A DNA stretch of 64,000 nt from Ligustrum vulgare (GCA_963555705.1 OY743174.1:56876234-56940233); one strand, 5' to 3'. Shown: positions 32,158-44,700, numbered from the stretch's first letter. Notes: generated by a model not told the origin, from the sequence alone. Made by a program: numbers and translations.

Positions 32158-33850
32158 ATGGATGAACTAGGTTCAGGAAGCAACCATGGAAAGAAACCGG
32201 AGGCGCAGGGGTGTACAGGGATGGAAGCCGACCCTGAAGTCAGGCCTTACCCGGACTCCCAAATGGCTGAGGTAATGTGTCAATTGCGGAATTTGGCACA
32301 AGCTGTAGAAAAGATGCAGCAGCAACCACGTGGAAATACTCAGGCCCCTTATGCTATTCCGGTACCACCTCACCGCTCCCCGGTAACCAACGAGTCCGCC
32401 GAAAACTCAACTATGTGCCCGACAGGTCTGAAAGTTCTACTGGAGAGAGCAATTCTCGCTCTCCACGTAGGGGATCACCAAAAAGGACAAACAGCGTGTT
32501 CAGCAGATTAGGCCCGGATCACACGGCTCCCGCAAGGGAGGGCCAAACACTGGGAATAAACAGAAAACCTGCAACGTCAAACTACTCGGAAAGATCCGCA
32601 CGTAGCCCATATAATGAGCCCGCACGGACTCGGGGTAGGAACTTCAAAGCTCCTAACAAAGACCCACCCACTTTGAATCTCGATGATCCGTCCTATGATG
32701 AAAGAGGAAACAGGGAAGAACTCAACGCTTTGAGGAAACAACTCAATGATCTGGAGGGTCAGCAGAGAAAGGACGGCCAAGATGACAAGTATAATACCCC
32801 CAAGACTACCCCGTTTTCAAAAGAGATCCTGAAAGAGACGTTACCAAGCAAGATCAAGGTTCCTCAAGTACCCAGCTACGATGGGATGACTGACCCAGTG
32901 GCCCATATAGACTGATATGTTTCCTGGATGGAGTTACAAGGTGTGAGCGATGCCATCATGTGTAGGACATTTCCACTCACTCTAGGGGACCGGGCTCAGA
33001 GGTGGTTACGTACCCTACCAGACCATTCCATATCCAACTGGAAAGATCTGTCTTCTCAATTCCTCTATAACTTCATGGCTGCAAAAACAAGGACGACCCC
33101 CAAGGATCAGTTGGTAACCATTAAACAAGGAAGAACTGAGTCGTTGAAGAGTTATCTGGACCGGTTCAACAAACAAATCATGGATACGGACAAGGTGTCA
33201 GACGATGCACTCCTAATGGCAGTAACATCAGGCTTATGGCCGGAATCCCGGTTCTAGTGGACAGTACACAAAGAGGGGCCAAAGACTTTTTGAGAATTTC
33301 TCACAAGAGCAGATAGAGCCATTGGAGCTGAGAGGCGAAAGCCAGCAGGATGGAAGACAAGGGAGAAGCAAAAGATCAAGAAAGATCTAAAGGAAAGGAA
33401 AAGGAAACACAGAAGGGTGACAGGTACAACCAGGAAAAGAAACGGGACTTTCGGGGTCCAGGGAGTTTCCGCCCCCATTCATCAACTTCTTCACCAGTGG
33501 ACTTCCAGAAAGCCAGACCTGAGACCATATTCATGAGCATTAAGGATCAGAATCTGATACCACGGCCCCGACCGTTAAGGACAAGCTCATCCGAACTTAA
33601 TCAGTCTAGGTACTGTAGATACCACCGATCAGCGAGCCATGACACAGATTACTGCAAGGACTTGAGGATAGAACTCGAAAAATTAATTCAGGCAGGCCAT
33701 CTGAAGGAGTATACGGGAAAATCTCAAATGGATCAAGAGAAGCAAGGCCAAGTGGAAATTGAGGACACGCCTACAGCTGAAATCCGCATGCTAGTGGGCG
33801 GCAGTCAAAGCCAAGAAGGATCCAAAAGGCAAAGGCGTCAGTACATCAGG
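32158..33850 (+). pseudogene. gypsy element 1 gag
   Basis: It starts MDELGSGSNHGKKPEAQ at 32158. A frameshift falls before about 32400 and the main frame then continues from the second frame. The retrotransposon Gag core is recognisable (SYDGMTDPVAHID, then CRTFPLTLGDRAQRWLRTLP, FNKQIMDTDKVSDDALLMA). The frame is cut by TGA at 32913-32915, and another frame change occurs near 33260. In the third frame a nucleocapsid-like CX2HX4HX4C pattern occurs (YCRYHRSASHDTDYC, about 33610-33655). The protein would form the virus-like particle; this copy cannot make it in full. Confidence 0.85.
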
Positions 33851-36800
33851 GATGCTCGGAATAGCTATCAGATTCTATCAGCGAGGGCCCCAGTACTTGT
33901 CAAAGAAGATGAATCCTTCAATTTTGATGAAAGGGATGCTGAAGGAGTTCTTCAACCACACGCGGATGCCTTGATCATAACCATGCCGGTGTCGGGGGTG
34001 AAAATCCATCGTACTTTGGTGGATAACGGGAGTGCCGTGAACATCTTGTACTGGAAGACCTGCCTCAAAATGGGAGTGGAAGAACGACACCTAAGCCCCT
34101 ACACGACGAAATTCCAAGGTTTCACTGGAGATTACGTCACATCGCTGGGTCAAATTGCACTGATGGTAGAACTCGGGAATCCACCATGCTCTAGGCGAGT
34201 AATAGCGGACTTTGTCGTAGCAAACATACCGTCCAACTATAATGCAATCCTAGGAAGGCCTATTTTACACGAACTGAAGGCTGCCACCTCAATATACCAC
34301 TATGTGATGAAATTTCCCACTTCCAGTGGGGTAGGAGTAGTAAAGGGAGATCAGAGGATGGCTCGAGAATGCAATCTTAGTTTTTGCCCTTGCCAGGCAC
34401 AGCAAGTGGAGGTTGTCCAGATGAAAGACCAAGTTGAAGAAATCCAAACGTTGGATCCCCGCCTGGACCAAAATGGAACCAGGACTGGGCCAGTGGAGGA
34501 CTTGACATTAGTAACTCTGAACCCGGATAAGCCTGATTTGCAGTTGAGAATTGGGAAAGACCTACAGGAGCCAGTAAGGTCTGAACTTGTAGACTTTTTG
34601 AGAAAGAATAAAGATGTTTTTGCCTGGACTCATGCTGACATGGAAGGAACTCTAACGCATCTGGCCTGTCACCAGCTCAACGTTGATCATGGAGCGAAAC
34701 CGAAAAGACAGAAGCGTCGTCCACTAAATGGGGAAAGATATGAAGCTCTCGTAAATGAGATCCTGAAGTTATTGGGGAATGGGTTCATACGGGAGGCTCG
34801 GTATCCAGAATGGGTGTCCAATCCAGTCCTCGTACGGAAGAACAATAAATCCTGGAGACTCTGTATTGATTTCACCGACCTGAACAGAGCTTGCCCAAAA
34901 GATTGCTTTCCACTTCCACGCATAGATCAAATGGTGGACGCCACGGCTGGGCATGAGTTGTTAAGCTTCATGGATGCCTACTCAGGCTACAACCAGATTC
35001 CCAGATGAAGAGCACACATCATTTATTACAGATAGGGGGTTATACTGTTACAAGATGATGCCATTCGGGTTGAAGAATGCAGGGGCAACCTACCAGAGAT
35101 TGGTCAATAGAATGTTTGCGAAGCAGATCGGTAAAACTATATAAGTATACGTGGATGACATACTGGTAAAGAGCATCGAATCATCAGACCATATTCAGCA
35201 CCTGGTTGAAATGTTCACCATTCTCAGAGAATACAAAATGAAGCTAAACCCACAAAAGTGTTCTTTTGGAGTAGGATCCGAAAAGTTTTTAGGATATATG
35301 GTACATCAAAGAGGAATCGAAGCCAACCCGGAAAAAATCAAAGCCCTGATTGACATGAAAGCCCCAACCAACATAAGAGAAATCCAGAGTTTGACTGGAA
35401 GAATAGCTGCTTTGAACCAATTCGTCTCAAAATCGACAGATAAGTGTAGACCTTTCTTCAAAGCGCTAAAAATGGGAAATAACTTCCAGTGGACGGAGCA
35501 ATGTCAGAAAGCCTACGAAGACCTAAAAATGCAATTGGCCACACCACCCCTACTCTCCAAGCCAATAGCGGGAGAAACGTTGGAATTATATCTAGCAGTG
35601 TCAGAAAGGTCTGTTAGTTCAGTTCTGATAAGGACCGATCACGGTGTTCAGCACCCCGTCTACTATATCAGCCAGGTCTTGAAAGATGCAGAGTTAAGAT
35701 ATCCGCCAATGGAGAAACTAGTACTTGCTTTAATTATGAGTTCGAGGAAATTGAGACCTTACTTCCTGGAGCATTCACTGGAGGTGCTAACTAACTATCC
35801 ATTACGAAAAACCTTACAGAAGCCAGACACTTCTAGAAGATTGATGAAATGGGCCGTAGAATTGGGACAATTCGACATCACATACAAACCAAGCACCGCA
35901 ATTAAGGGACAAGCACTGGCCGATTTCATAGCTGAATTCCACATGGAAATAGACCCACCTGGCCGGGACGAACTCTGGTCCCTGTATGTTGATGGGTCGT
36001 CAAATGAAAATTGTGCAGGAGCTGGAATTGTTCTAGTCAGCCCCGAGAAGTTATTATATTGCCAGTCCCTCTGCTTCGATTTCCCAGCAACCAATAATGA
36101 GGCGGAATATGAAGCCTTCATTGCAGGTCTAAAAATGGCAAGAGGATTGGGAATAACCACAGTTACTGTACACAGTGACTCCCAGCTAGTTGTGAACCAA
36201 ATCTGAGGGAGCTACGACACGAAAGAAGAGAAAATGTCATTCTACCACCAGGTGGCCAAGAAAGAATTGGAGAAGTTCATCCATGTGGATATCGTACAGA
36301 TACCGAGAACCCAAAACAGTCAGGCAGATGCCCTCGCTAGACTAGCCACTAGCGAAGGAGCCGAGACTTTGGACTGTGTGCCTATCGGAAGGGTCCAAAA
36401 CTCAGCCCTAGAGGAAGCGGAAGTACTAACGATAACAGTTGACACAAATAAGAGCTAGATGGATGAAATCGTCCAGCACTTGAAGGAGGGAGTAGTGCCC
36501 CCGAGCAAGGACGACACTCGGAAGCTCAAAATCAGATCCGCCAGATATACTCTGATAGACGATGTGTTATACAAACAAGGTTTTCCCTCCCAATACTCAG
36601 ATGCTTGAATGAAGAGGAAGCCCTATATGTCATGAAAGAAATACATGAAGGAGTGTGCGGCAATCATACGGGAGGACAATCCCTAGCATTCAAGATCTTA
36701 AGACAAGGATACTTCTGGCCGTCCATCAAAAGAGATGCCATTGAATTCGAAAAGAAATGTGATAAGTGTCAGAGATTCGCCCCAATGATCAGATCTCCCC

Positions 36801-37690
36801 TGGAAGACCTGACTTCTGTCATGTCACCTTGGCCATTCGCAAAATGGGGCGTTGATTTAATTGGACCATTGCCAACGGGAAGAGGATCAACAAAATATGC
36901 AATAGTGGCAGTAGAATACTTCACAAAATGGGTTGAGGCAGAGGCCTTAGCGAAAATCACTGAACAAAAGACAACGGACTTCATATGGAAGTCAATCATA
37001 TGCAGGTTAGGTATTCCTCATTCGATAGTCACTGACAACGGGAGATAATTTGACAATGCAAAGTTCAGGTCATTTTGTGAAGAACTGAAGATTAAGAATC
37101 ACTACTCTACCCCATGTCACCCACAAGAAAACGGGCAGGTGGAGGCGATTAATAAAATCATCAAACATACACTGAAGACCAGACTGGACAAATTAAAATG
37201 GGCATGGGCCGATGAACTACCTGCGGTGCTATGGTCTTACAGGACAACATGCAGGACAGCAACGGGAGAAATCCCTTTCGCCCTCACCTTCGGATCCGAA
37301 GCTGTGATCCCTGTTGAGATGGGAATCCCCTCGACCCGAACTCAATATTTTGGAGAAGAAACAAATTCTGAATTGCTACAATCTACGCTGGACCTGATTG
37401 AGGAGAGGAGGTTAAGCTCAAATCTCAAGAATGCATCCTACAAACAAAGAAGCACCAGGTACTATAATTCTAAAGTGAAGGGCCGAAAGTTCCACGCGGG
37501 AGATCTGGTGCTCAGGAAAGTGTTTTTAGCCACAAGGGAAGTTCAATCTGGCTCACTTGGCCCATCTTGGGAAGGACCTTACAGAATTAGAAAAACTTTG
37601 CAAAACGGGGCATATGAAATAGAAACTTTAGAAGGAAAAACTTTACAGCACCCATGGAATGTAGAACATCTGAAAAAGTATTATCAATGA
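33851..37690 (+). pseudogene. gypsy element 1 pol: protease, RT, RNase H, second RNase H, integrase
   Basis: Protease: LVDNGSAVNIL at about 34018. RT: from about 34600 (DVFAWTHADM, RLCIDFTDLNRACPKDCFPL, FMDAYSGYNQ) to YVDD at about 35150. RT is broken by a frameshift near 35000 and TAA 35142-35144. The connection and gypsy RNase H run to about 35950 (TPPLLSKPI, VYYISQVLKDAE). The second RNase H follows (LYVDGSSNENCAGAGIVL, NNEAEYEAFIAGL, VHSDSQLVV), with TGA at 36204. Integrase: HX3-4H...CX2C (CDKCQRF), core aspartates in WGVDLIGPL and IVTDNG, then TAA 37046, and the glutamate in ENGQVEA. It ends at 37690 after a GPYRI-type C-terminal segment. Stops also occur near 36456 and 36606. Each domain is well preserved, so decay is moderate. 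Confidence 0.9.
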
Positions 37691-37789
37691 TCGTTTAGCT
37701 AGAAATGTAATGGTCAATGTGTCTTAAAAGATTCCGTGGAATAAATTCTGTATTTTTGTCTTACTAGATTTGCACGTGTTCTTGATAAG

Positions 37790-38220
37790 ATAAGCCAAAG
37801 GCTCACCAGGTCTGCCATAACGGAATCTACGAATTCCTTAGGACCTTAAGCTAAAGGCTCACCAGGTCTGCCATAACGGAATATACGAATTCCTTAGGAC
37901 CTTAAGCTAAAGGCTCACCAGGTCTGCCATTATGGAATCTACGAATTCCTTAGGACCTTAAGCTAAATGCTCATCAGGTCTGTCATAACGAAATTTACGA
38001 ATTCCTTAGGACTTTAAGCCAAAGGCTCATCAGGTCTGCCATTACGGAATTTACGAATTCCTTAGGACCTTAAGCTAAATGCTCATCAGGTCTGTCATAA
38101 CGAAACTTACGAATTCCTTAGGACCTTAAGCCAAAGGCTCATCAGGTCTGCCATTACGAAATTTATGAATTCCTTAGGACCTTAAACTAAAGGGTCATCA
38201 GGTCGGCCATAACGGAATTA
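37790..38220 (+). repeat. 56-bp tandem array in gypsy element 1
   Basis: Seven units with a strict 56-bp period, marked by GAATTCCTTAGGA at 37831, 37887, 37943, 37999, 38055, 38111 and 38167. A unit reads roughly AAGGCTCACCAGGTCTGCCA, then TAACGGAATCTAC, then the marker. Units differ by a few bases. The array lies between the integrase stop and the 3' end of the antisense gene. Such arrays are known in the 3' regions of Tat elements. Confidence 0.93.
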
Positions 38221-38520
38221 TTGAATTTAGGCAGATGCTAACTATCTAACGATCTACCACACCTAAGGTCACATTAAACCAACCATACAGCACTCCTTCA
38301 GATCAGAAAGGGGTTAAACAAATGTTTAAGGTATTCCGGACTGAAAGGCCTACAATGTTTGTGAGTTTTATCTCAGAATCAAACCCAAGGCACACAACCA
38401 GATCTAATAAAGTTGTTATTACGAACAGTGCAGAAAATCACAAAAGCTAATTTCATTTATGTAAAAACTGGGCCGGACTAGCCCTACAGACTACCGAAGA
38501 CATTTTTTACAAATCCTCAC

Positions 38521-40747
38521 TCAGCCGCGAGGGCCTTACTCCGATCTAGTTCATCCATGGCCGCAGCCTAATCCTTCCTAAGCTTCTCCAGCTCCGCCTT
38601 CAACTGATCCGCATTGAATTCGGGGTGGACCTCCTGAAACCTTTTTACGGCATCTTCCAATGCCATGATATAGGTGTCGGTATGATCCACCTCATATTCC
38701 TTGGACTCCTTGTACGCATCAACTGCAGAACTTAAGTCCGATCTCGCCTGTGCGAGATCCTTCTTGACCAGATCAAGCTCCACCACTGCCCCATCTTTAG
38801 CTTGCTGGTCCGCTGCTGCCTTGGCCTTCAATTAAGCATTTTCCAGTTGTATATTTTCCAGCTCAAACAGAAGCAGACCGTTTCTCTGTTCCAGGCTCTC
38901 ACACTTCAGCTCAAGCTCTTTCTTGGCCCCAGCCAGTCTGTCCCTCTCCAGCCCAAGTGCGTGGTTCTGATCCTTCACCACAATGCTTTGGCGCATTAAT
39001 TCGTTGTGCAGCTCTGTTTGTGCATGGGCTTTAGCTCGGACGTGGGATACATAGTTTTGCGCAAGCCCGAGGAAAGCAGATGTGGCGTGGGCAGCGTTGA
39101 GCAAGTCCATCTCGGCGGCCATGGCTTCTTTCTTCTTGTCCCAAGTCCGCACTACTATATCGACTGAGTTATGGACGCAGCTTGGAAGGACCTTCAAGGA
39201 GTTCGACCCCGGAGATTTATGGGACCGAACATCCCTCAGTGCTTTGGGGAGTTTTCCCTTCAATTTGGCCATCTCCATAGCCCGGGCCTTATGGATGCCG
39301 AAGTAGGAGAAATCAGCAGGATCGACAGCTGCAGACACCGGAGGTGGCAGATCTGAGGCACCTCGCAGGCCGGACTGGCCTGCATTATCGGATGATCCTT
39401 GATTATCTGAAACTATAATCGGATCAGTAGAGGGGGGAGGTGGAGCCACCATGTCTTCTTCGACCATCTTCCTTTTGCCGTGGGAAGATCTGGAAGGACT
39501 CGGAATAGAACTTGGAGCCCCGCTGGATTGACCAGACCTGGGAGTGGGGCCCATGCCAGGAGGGAGAGTTTTCCAACCAGTAGTAGGTCTCCTCCTTTTG
39601 TTGCCCACGAATGCACTTCGGTCGAAAGGAGGCATATTCCTTCTTCTTGACTTGTTCGGTTATGCGAAAACGACCAAGAAATTAGTATAATAAAGGAAAG
39701 AGATGAGTTCGGGATAATAACTACTTACGACGTGGAGGAGGCAAGAAGGAAGTAGCCGGATGTACAATAGTGAGCCCGGCCCTGAACAGATTCTCTTCAG
39801 TGATCAGTTCTCTGAAGTCCCTGTCACGCCGGTCAAGGTCACGCGCCCTTTGCAACTGCTCTTCAAATGCTAAGGACCTGGAGGGATTAGACGGACCTGA
39901 AATACAAAAGACATTATTAATATTAGAAGAGGCAGTTCAAAAATGAAGAATAAGGTCTGAAACATACAGTAAGGTTTGTAATGGGTAGGAACAATGTAGT
40001 CCAGGTCCTCAGTCCGCTCCAAAGTTTGCCACCCGCCACCAACATAAAACCACTGATCCCTCCACCCCAAAATAGAATCTGGAAGCTCCTCTATCAAATT
40101 CCCGCCAGTTCGGGGTCGGACCATTATGTAATACTAGCCAGAATCCTTCCCGTCAGATCGGAGCTGGTAAACAGAACCGAACTCACTGGCACGGGGTGGA
40201 GGTATCCCTAATTTGCTCTAGATGACTAGAAAGCCTATTACTACCCTCCACCCATTAGGAATGATTTGAGAAGGGGCCAAACCCCAGTACCGAAGGTAAT
40301 TGGTTATGGTGCGGGATAATGAGAATCTAAGACCTGCTTCCAACATCATCCTGTTCACCGCCACGCAACCCTCAGGGGGTTCATCAGCCCGCTCATCACT
40401 CCTAGGAAGGAAAAACAATACTGAGTCTGGGATCTTAAACCTGTAGCGCCATTCATCCAAGTCAGAATCAGAGACAACGGAAGGATGAAATCAGGCCTGC
40501 CATAACGTCGAAGTAGAACTGGACAGTCCCGCTCTTTCAGAATTTCTTTGTGGGGGCGGAATAGGTCGAGGAACAAAGGAAGGGTTTGCAGATCTAAGTG
40601 GTTGCACCTCACGGGTTACCTCTCTCAGGTTAGATACAGTCACGTCTGACCCACTCAACCTAGATTCTAAATCCGGACTGGACTCCTCATTCCCCCCACC
40701 CAAGAGTCATTCCTAGTGGCCTCACTATCGCTACCGGAGTTGCTCAT
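38521..40747 (-). pseudogene. Antisense spliced gene of gypsy element 1 (gypsy-type 'transposase' domain plus coiled coil)
   Basis: It runs opposite to pol. It starts MSNSGSDSEATRNDSW at 40747, with a frameshift soon after. The first part holds YRFKIPDSVLFFLPRSDERA, LEAGLRFSLSRTITNYL and PNGWRVVIGFL, an order I recognise from Pfam Transposase_28 ('putative gypsy type transposon'). Two splice-like junctions follow: donor at ACT/GTATGT (about 39966), acceptor TTTCAG/GT (about 39898), in frame across the join; and donor GTC/GTAAGT (about 39727). The last part is Pro/Ser-rich, then a long coiled coil (NHALGLERDRLAGAKKELEL, DLAQARSDLSSAVDAY), ending at TGA 38521-38523. Stops near 40490, 40220, 38830 and 38570 and unclear frame at the last junction make it a pseudogene. 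The function of this family is unknown. Confidence 0.75.
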
Positions 40748-40858
40748 GATTTTTCAAGGATGAGAAGGAATACCTGGAAAATAAAACAGATCTGGACTCT
40801 AGGTCGTGAATTTAACAAACCGAACAACTGGTCACTTCGGAAAACAGTCAGAAGCTTA

Positions 40859-41279
40859 GCCCCTGTTCTCTTTGCTGTTTTGAGGTCGTTTTCTGTTTTT
40901 ATTTTCGAAAACGCTAAAAACGCGTTCTCTTTACCATTTTCGAAAACGCATTTTGGAAAACAAAAAAAAAATTGTACACAAAACGAAAAACGCCCGAAAC
41001 ATCGTTTTGGGCGTTTTGTGTGTATTTCGACAAAAAATGTCCAAAACGCGGAAAACGCGTTTTGGAAATTTTTTTTTTCTTATATAGAATTATCTTAACT
41101 TAGAACTAAGCTTAATATAAAATATTTATTTTTTTATTATTTTTTTTAGAATTATCCTAGCTTAATTTTTTTTTCTTATATGGAATTATCTTAACTTAGA
41201 ACTAAGCTTAATATAAAATATTTATTTTTTTATTATTATTTTTAGAACTATCCTAGCTTGGAACTAAGCCTAAATAAAT

Positions 41280-41324
<45 letters not shown>

Positions 41325-41831
41325 ATCCTAACTTGGAACTTAGTTTAAATAAAGTTTTATTCAATTCAATATCAACATTACAAAAAAAAAATTTAAATGA
41401 GAATTCTTATTGTTATATTTCAAAAACTGTAATGATAAATGGACTCTGGTGGTTTTGAAAGAACTTGCATTTTCTAGATTTTAATAGAAGTAGAGCTTTC
41501 TCAAGTCCCGAACCTGACCAAGCTGTGTTAATATAGACTCTTAATGCTCACATTAGTATGTTGCATGTAATCATATTTTTAGTGTATCGTGAAAGGAAAT
41601 TTGAGTTGTAGTTAGTAGTATTCTGCAAGCAAATTAATTAAAAATAGTTTAAATAGTGTTCTGCAAAATTTCAAACAGAACGTGTTTTCCAACTTTTTAT
41701 TTTCAAAAACAGTTTTCAGAAATGACAAACCAAACGCGTTTTCAGCAAATTTGAAAACAAAAATGAAAACACAAAACACAAAACATTTTCGAAAATGAAA
41801 ATACAAAATAAAATACAAACAGAACGCCACC
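40859..41831. mobile_element. Tourist-like element inside gypsy element 1
   Basis: The ends GCCCCTGTTCTCTTTG and CAAACAGAACGCCACC share the inverted core GTTCTSTTTG. TTA flanks both sides (40856-40858, 41832-41834). Subterminal ATTTTCGAAAA words occur at both ends. The interior holds a roughly 96-bp repeat (AGAATTATCTTAACTTAGAA at about 41086 and TGGAATTATCTTAACTTAGA at about 41180) and a 37-T run (41282-41318). It separates the antisense gene from its TATA box. Confidence 0.65.
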
Positions 41832-41880
41832 TTAGTGTGTGTTGAAGAAATTATGAAGGGGAAAACCACCCAAGGGTCCC

Positions 41881-41890
41881 TTATATATAA
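41881..41890 (-). promoter_or_regulatory. TATA box for the antisense gene of gypsy element 1
   Basis: The minus strand reads CCTTATATATAAGGG here, upstream of the antisense start codon at 40747. If the intervening MITE is removed, the distance to the ATG is about 160 bp, normal for a plant promoter plus leader. That it functioned is inference. Confidence 0.5.
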
Positions 41891-42102
41891 GGACGTCATT
41901 AATTATCAGTACAGAATTTGAAAAGACACCTAGAGCCCCTCAAAGAGAAATGACGGCCGACGGCATTCAACTGGCGTTGTCAGACCTAGGTGCCTGGGAC
42001 TAAGACACGTGGCAACATCATTATGGCTTTTTAATATTAATCCTCAAGAATCATCAGTAGGAGCGGATCAGAACTCCTTTCAGAACCACTCCTAGGGTCA
42101 AT

Positions 42103-42849
42103 TGTTGATAAGTATTCCAATTTTAGTGACGATGTGAAGACGTCAACCGAAAAGTTCAATCCAGACTGGTCATAATGTCCCATACTGGTATCCGACCTAA
42201 AGGAGTCAGGTCGGACATTATTACAACACTGGAGATTACACATGAATTACCCAACCTAATTCCGACGTGGTCCAGTGAGGTCGGTTATTGAAGATGATTC
42301 CGACTTGGTCCAGTGAGGTCGGTTATTGAAGATGATTCCGACGTGGTCCAGTGAGGTCGGTTACTGAAGATGATTCCGACGTGGCCCAGTGAGGTCGGTT
42401 GCTGCTCAAGCGAAACAAGACCAACTACCTTTTAACGCGCTAATTAAGACAGTTATTCAGACATAGAGGTAGTTAAGTGAAAGTCAACTACTTTGTACTA
42501 TGTAAGAACTCAAATAGTTCAGTTATGTACTTATGTCAGATAGTCAGGTATTGTAATAAGCCAACTCACCCCATTCTCCCTATAAATATAGGAGAGAGTA
42601 GCTCACAGAGGGGAGGATTTTTGGCTATACAAAGCCAATACTAGATTTATACAAGAAATCATACGTGGAGTCCAGGTCATCCACGCGATCTGGGATCCAA
42701 CTCTTACAAACCATCTTTTATTACCCACGTGGAGTCTAGGTCATCCACTACGACCTGAGGTCCACCTCTTTTACATAATTTTCGATTACATAATTAACAT
42801 CCACTTATTTCTTGCTGACTTGGAATATTTCATATTTCAACGGTCAACA
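42103..42849 (+). repeat. 3' LTR of gypsy element 1
   Basis: This is a 747-bp LTR, near-identical to the 5' LTR over its length, including the 38-bp repeats (about 42255-42400). Small differences include a 15-20 bp segment near 42750 (CATCCACTACGACCTGAGGT) that is absent from the 5' copy. High LTR similarity points to a fairly recent insertion. Confidence 0.93.
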
Positions 42850-44700
42850 ATTTTCTCACTAAAAATCTTTTAAATAAACTTCAATTAATATGAGAAAAAA
42901 AATGTGTACTTCTTGAATTAAAATTTTTATATGCATAAAATAATTTTTTAAAAAAATATTCTTCTAAAAGGCCTTTAATGGGAGAATTTTTTTTATTATT
43001 ATTTTACCTACAAACCTTTTAATAATATCATATTTACCGTTAACTTTAATTAATGTACAATTTTTTAATATTTTATTTTATTTTATAATCGTGTTGTCGA
43101 TAAAAAAATATTTTTATATATATTTACAATCTAAATTCTTCGCTTTCTCACTAAAAATATTTTAATTAAAACTAACAACTGTCAAATAATTTAAAATTCA
43201 TAAACATCCTTCAACTAATATGCGAAAAAAAAGTGTATTCCTTGAATTAATTTTTTTTACTTGTATACAAAAAAAATAAAATAATAAATAAATAAAAATA
43301 AAATTAGAAAATCATTTTCACCTTCTACATTAAACATTTTATTCTCTTTTAGTCATATTCAATTTTAAGTTTCTTTCTCAAATATTAATTTGACGCTAAT
43401 TATATTTTCACTGCACCCATAAAAATAGAGTGATGTAAAGATTCACTTCTTTGTTTAAAAAGTCAATTATTGAAGTATGACACGTGTAATTTTTTTTAAA
43501 ATATTAATTGTATGAAAAATTAATTAAGTTTTGTTTAAATTTGTTTTCTAAAATATTAATTGTATGGAAAATTAATTAAGTTTTGTTTTACAATCAATTC
43601 AAATTCTTATTGTATTAGATTTTTACATTGAAATTTCGAAGTGCAAATTTCTTGAGAAGATCATTTGTTTATGTTTTAAGTTAATTTATATATGTATATA
43701 TTTTTATCCTGTATTCGAATTTTAAAATGAACTTTTAATTTTTTATAGTTTATGAAAATGTCACGAGATATGCGCAACCATAAATTAATATTCTTTAAAT
43801 TTGTATTATATTTTTTTCTTCGACTCATTTTACTATGTTTTTGAACCATTTTATTATCATGTGTATACTATGTCAAACGATGAAAATAAATAACGATGGC
43901 ATGTTATTATTTTTGTTCAATCAAATCGATGAACACGTCTCATTAGGTTTTAGAAAAATTTGAGACAATGGTTTGTGGTGGTTCTATCAATTTAAAGAAA
44001 TGTGTGTGCTACTTTGGGATTCATAGCATTATGCATCAATTTGTTGAGCCAGAAATTTGAAGGCACCGATTTCAGAACAATTTTCTTGATCAGACATTAC
44101 TCTAATTAAATATGATATCTTTTGTATCTCGAATAATCATACCTTAGTAGGAAACCTACATTAGATACATCTCAATTTTTCTCAGAAATTTATGATCAAA
44201 TGTTGTTTTGAGTTCCAACTTCACATGCATGATAAACATTGTTTTATGCCAGACTACAATTGATTTTTTTATTTTGTTTATAAAATCTGGATAAATTGTC
44301 AAATGATGTTTATCATTCTTTTTTCATTGCAACAATTGATTCATTATGAATTATATACACACATAGAAGAAGAAATCCTTCCAACTCCAGTTTCTTTAAA
44401 TAAGGTAGCCTGAGAATACATTTTTAGAAATACAAATTTTAAAGTAGTCAACAATCAGTAATTAGAAGAAAGATGATGGTATTATTGATAAGGGTATTAC
44501 GTACTTAGAAATTTGAATAATGTTTAGGGTAAATTGAATTCGATATTGAGACTGTTTAAATCAACACTTTGAATATTTTTTAGGTAAAACATGTAAGAAA
44601 ATTTGGAGAAATTTTATTCAATTTCAAAAACATATATACTTGGATAAAAATATCACAATAATATTACAATATCGCTTGCATCGCACGCGCTATATACTAG

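Larger units (their letters stand above)
31338..42849 (+). mobile_element. Ty3/gypsy retrotransposon, Tat lineage, 11.5 kb, with antisense gene
   Basis: Two LTRs (31338-32064 and 42103-42849) begin TGTTGATAAG and end GGTCAACA. The exact 5-bp duplication ATTTT flanks the element (31333-31337 and 42850-42854). ATTGGCGCTAGAAGGAGGG directly inside the 5' LTR is the primer-binding region. The gag, protease, RT, RNase H, second (archaeal-type) RNase H, integrase order is known for the Tat/Ogre branch of plant gypsy elements. A long 3' region (37691-42102) carries tandem repeats, an antisense gene and a MITE. The reading frames have several stops and frameshifts. It sits inside the Helitron, so it is younger than that insertion. 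Confidence 0.93.
31040..44700 (+). mobile_element. Non-autonomous Helitron interrupted by a gypsy element
   Basis: The 3' end has a hairpin (stem CGCTTGC at 44673-44679 and GCACGCG at 44683-44689, one mismatch, loop ATC), followed by TATATACTAG at 44691-44700 and then a T. That is the standard Helitron terminus (hairpin, CTAG, insertion before T). The 5' end is taken as TCTATAAAAGTGAC at 31040, preceded by A. Without the nested gypsy and its target duplication, the element is about 2.1 kb and has no Rep/helicase. The 5' segment recurs in decayed form at about 31150 and 42960, so it has internal direct repeats. The right end is firmer than the left. Confidence 0.65.

Noticed and set aside
35795..36160. 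Minus-strand 121-residue frame opposite gypsy 1 RNase H
   Set aside because: It is a shadow of the well-supported plus-strand pol domain.
37790..38220. CRISPR-like regular repeats
   Set aside because: Units are directly head to tail with no unique spacers, and the array lies in a plant retroelement.
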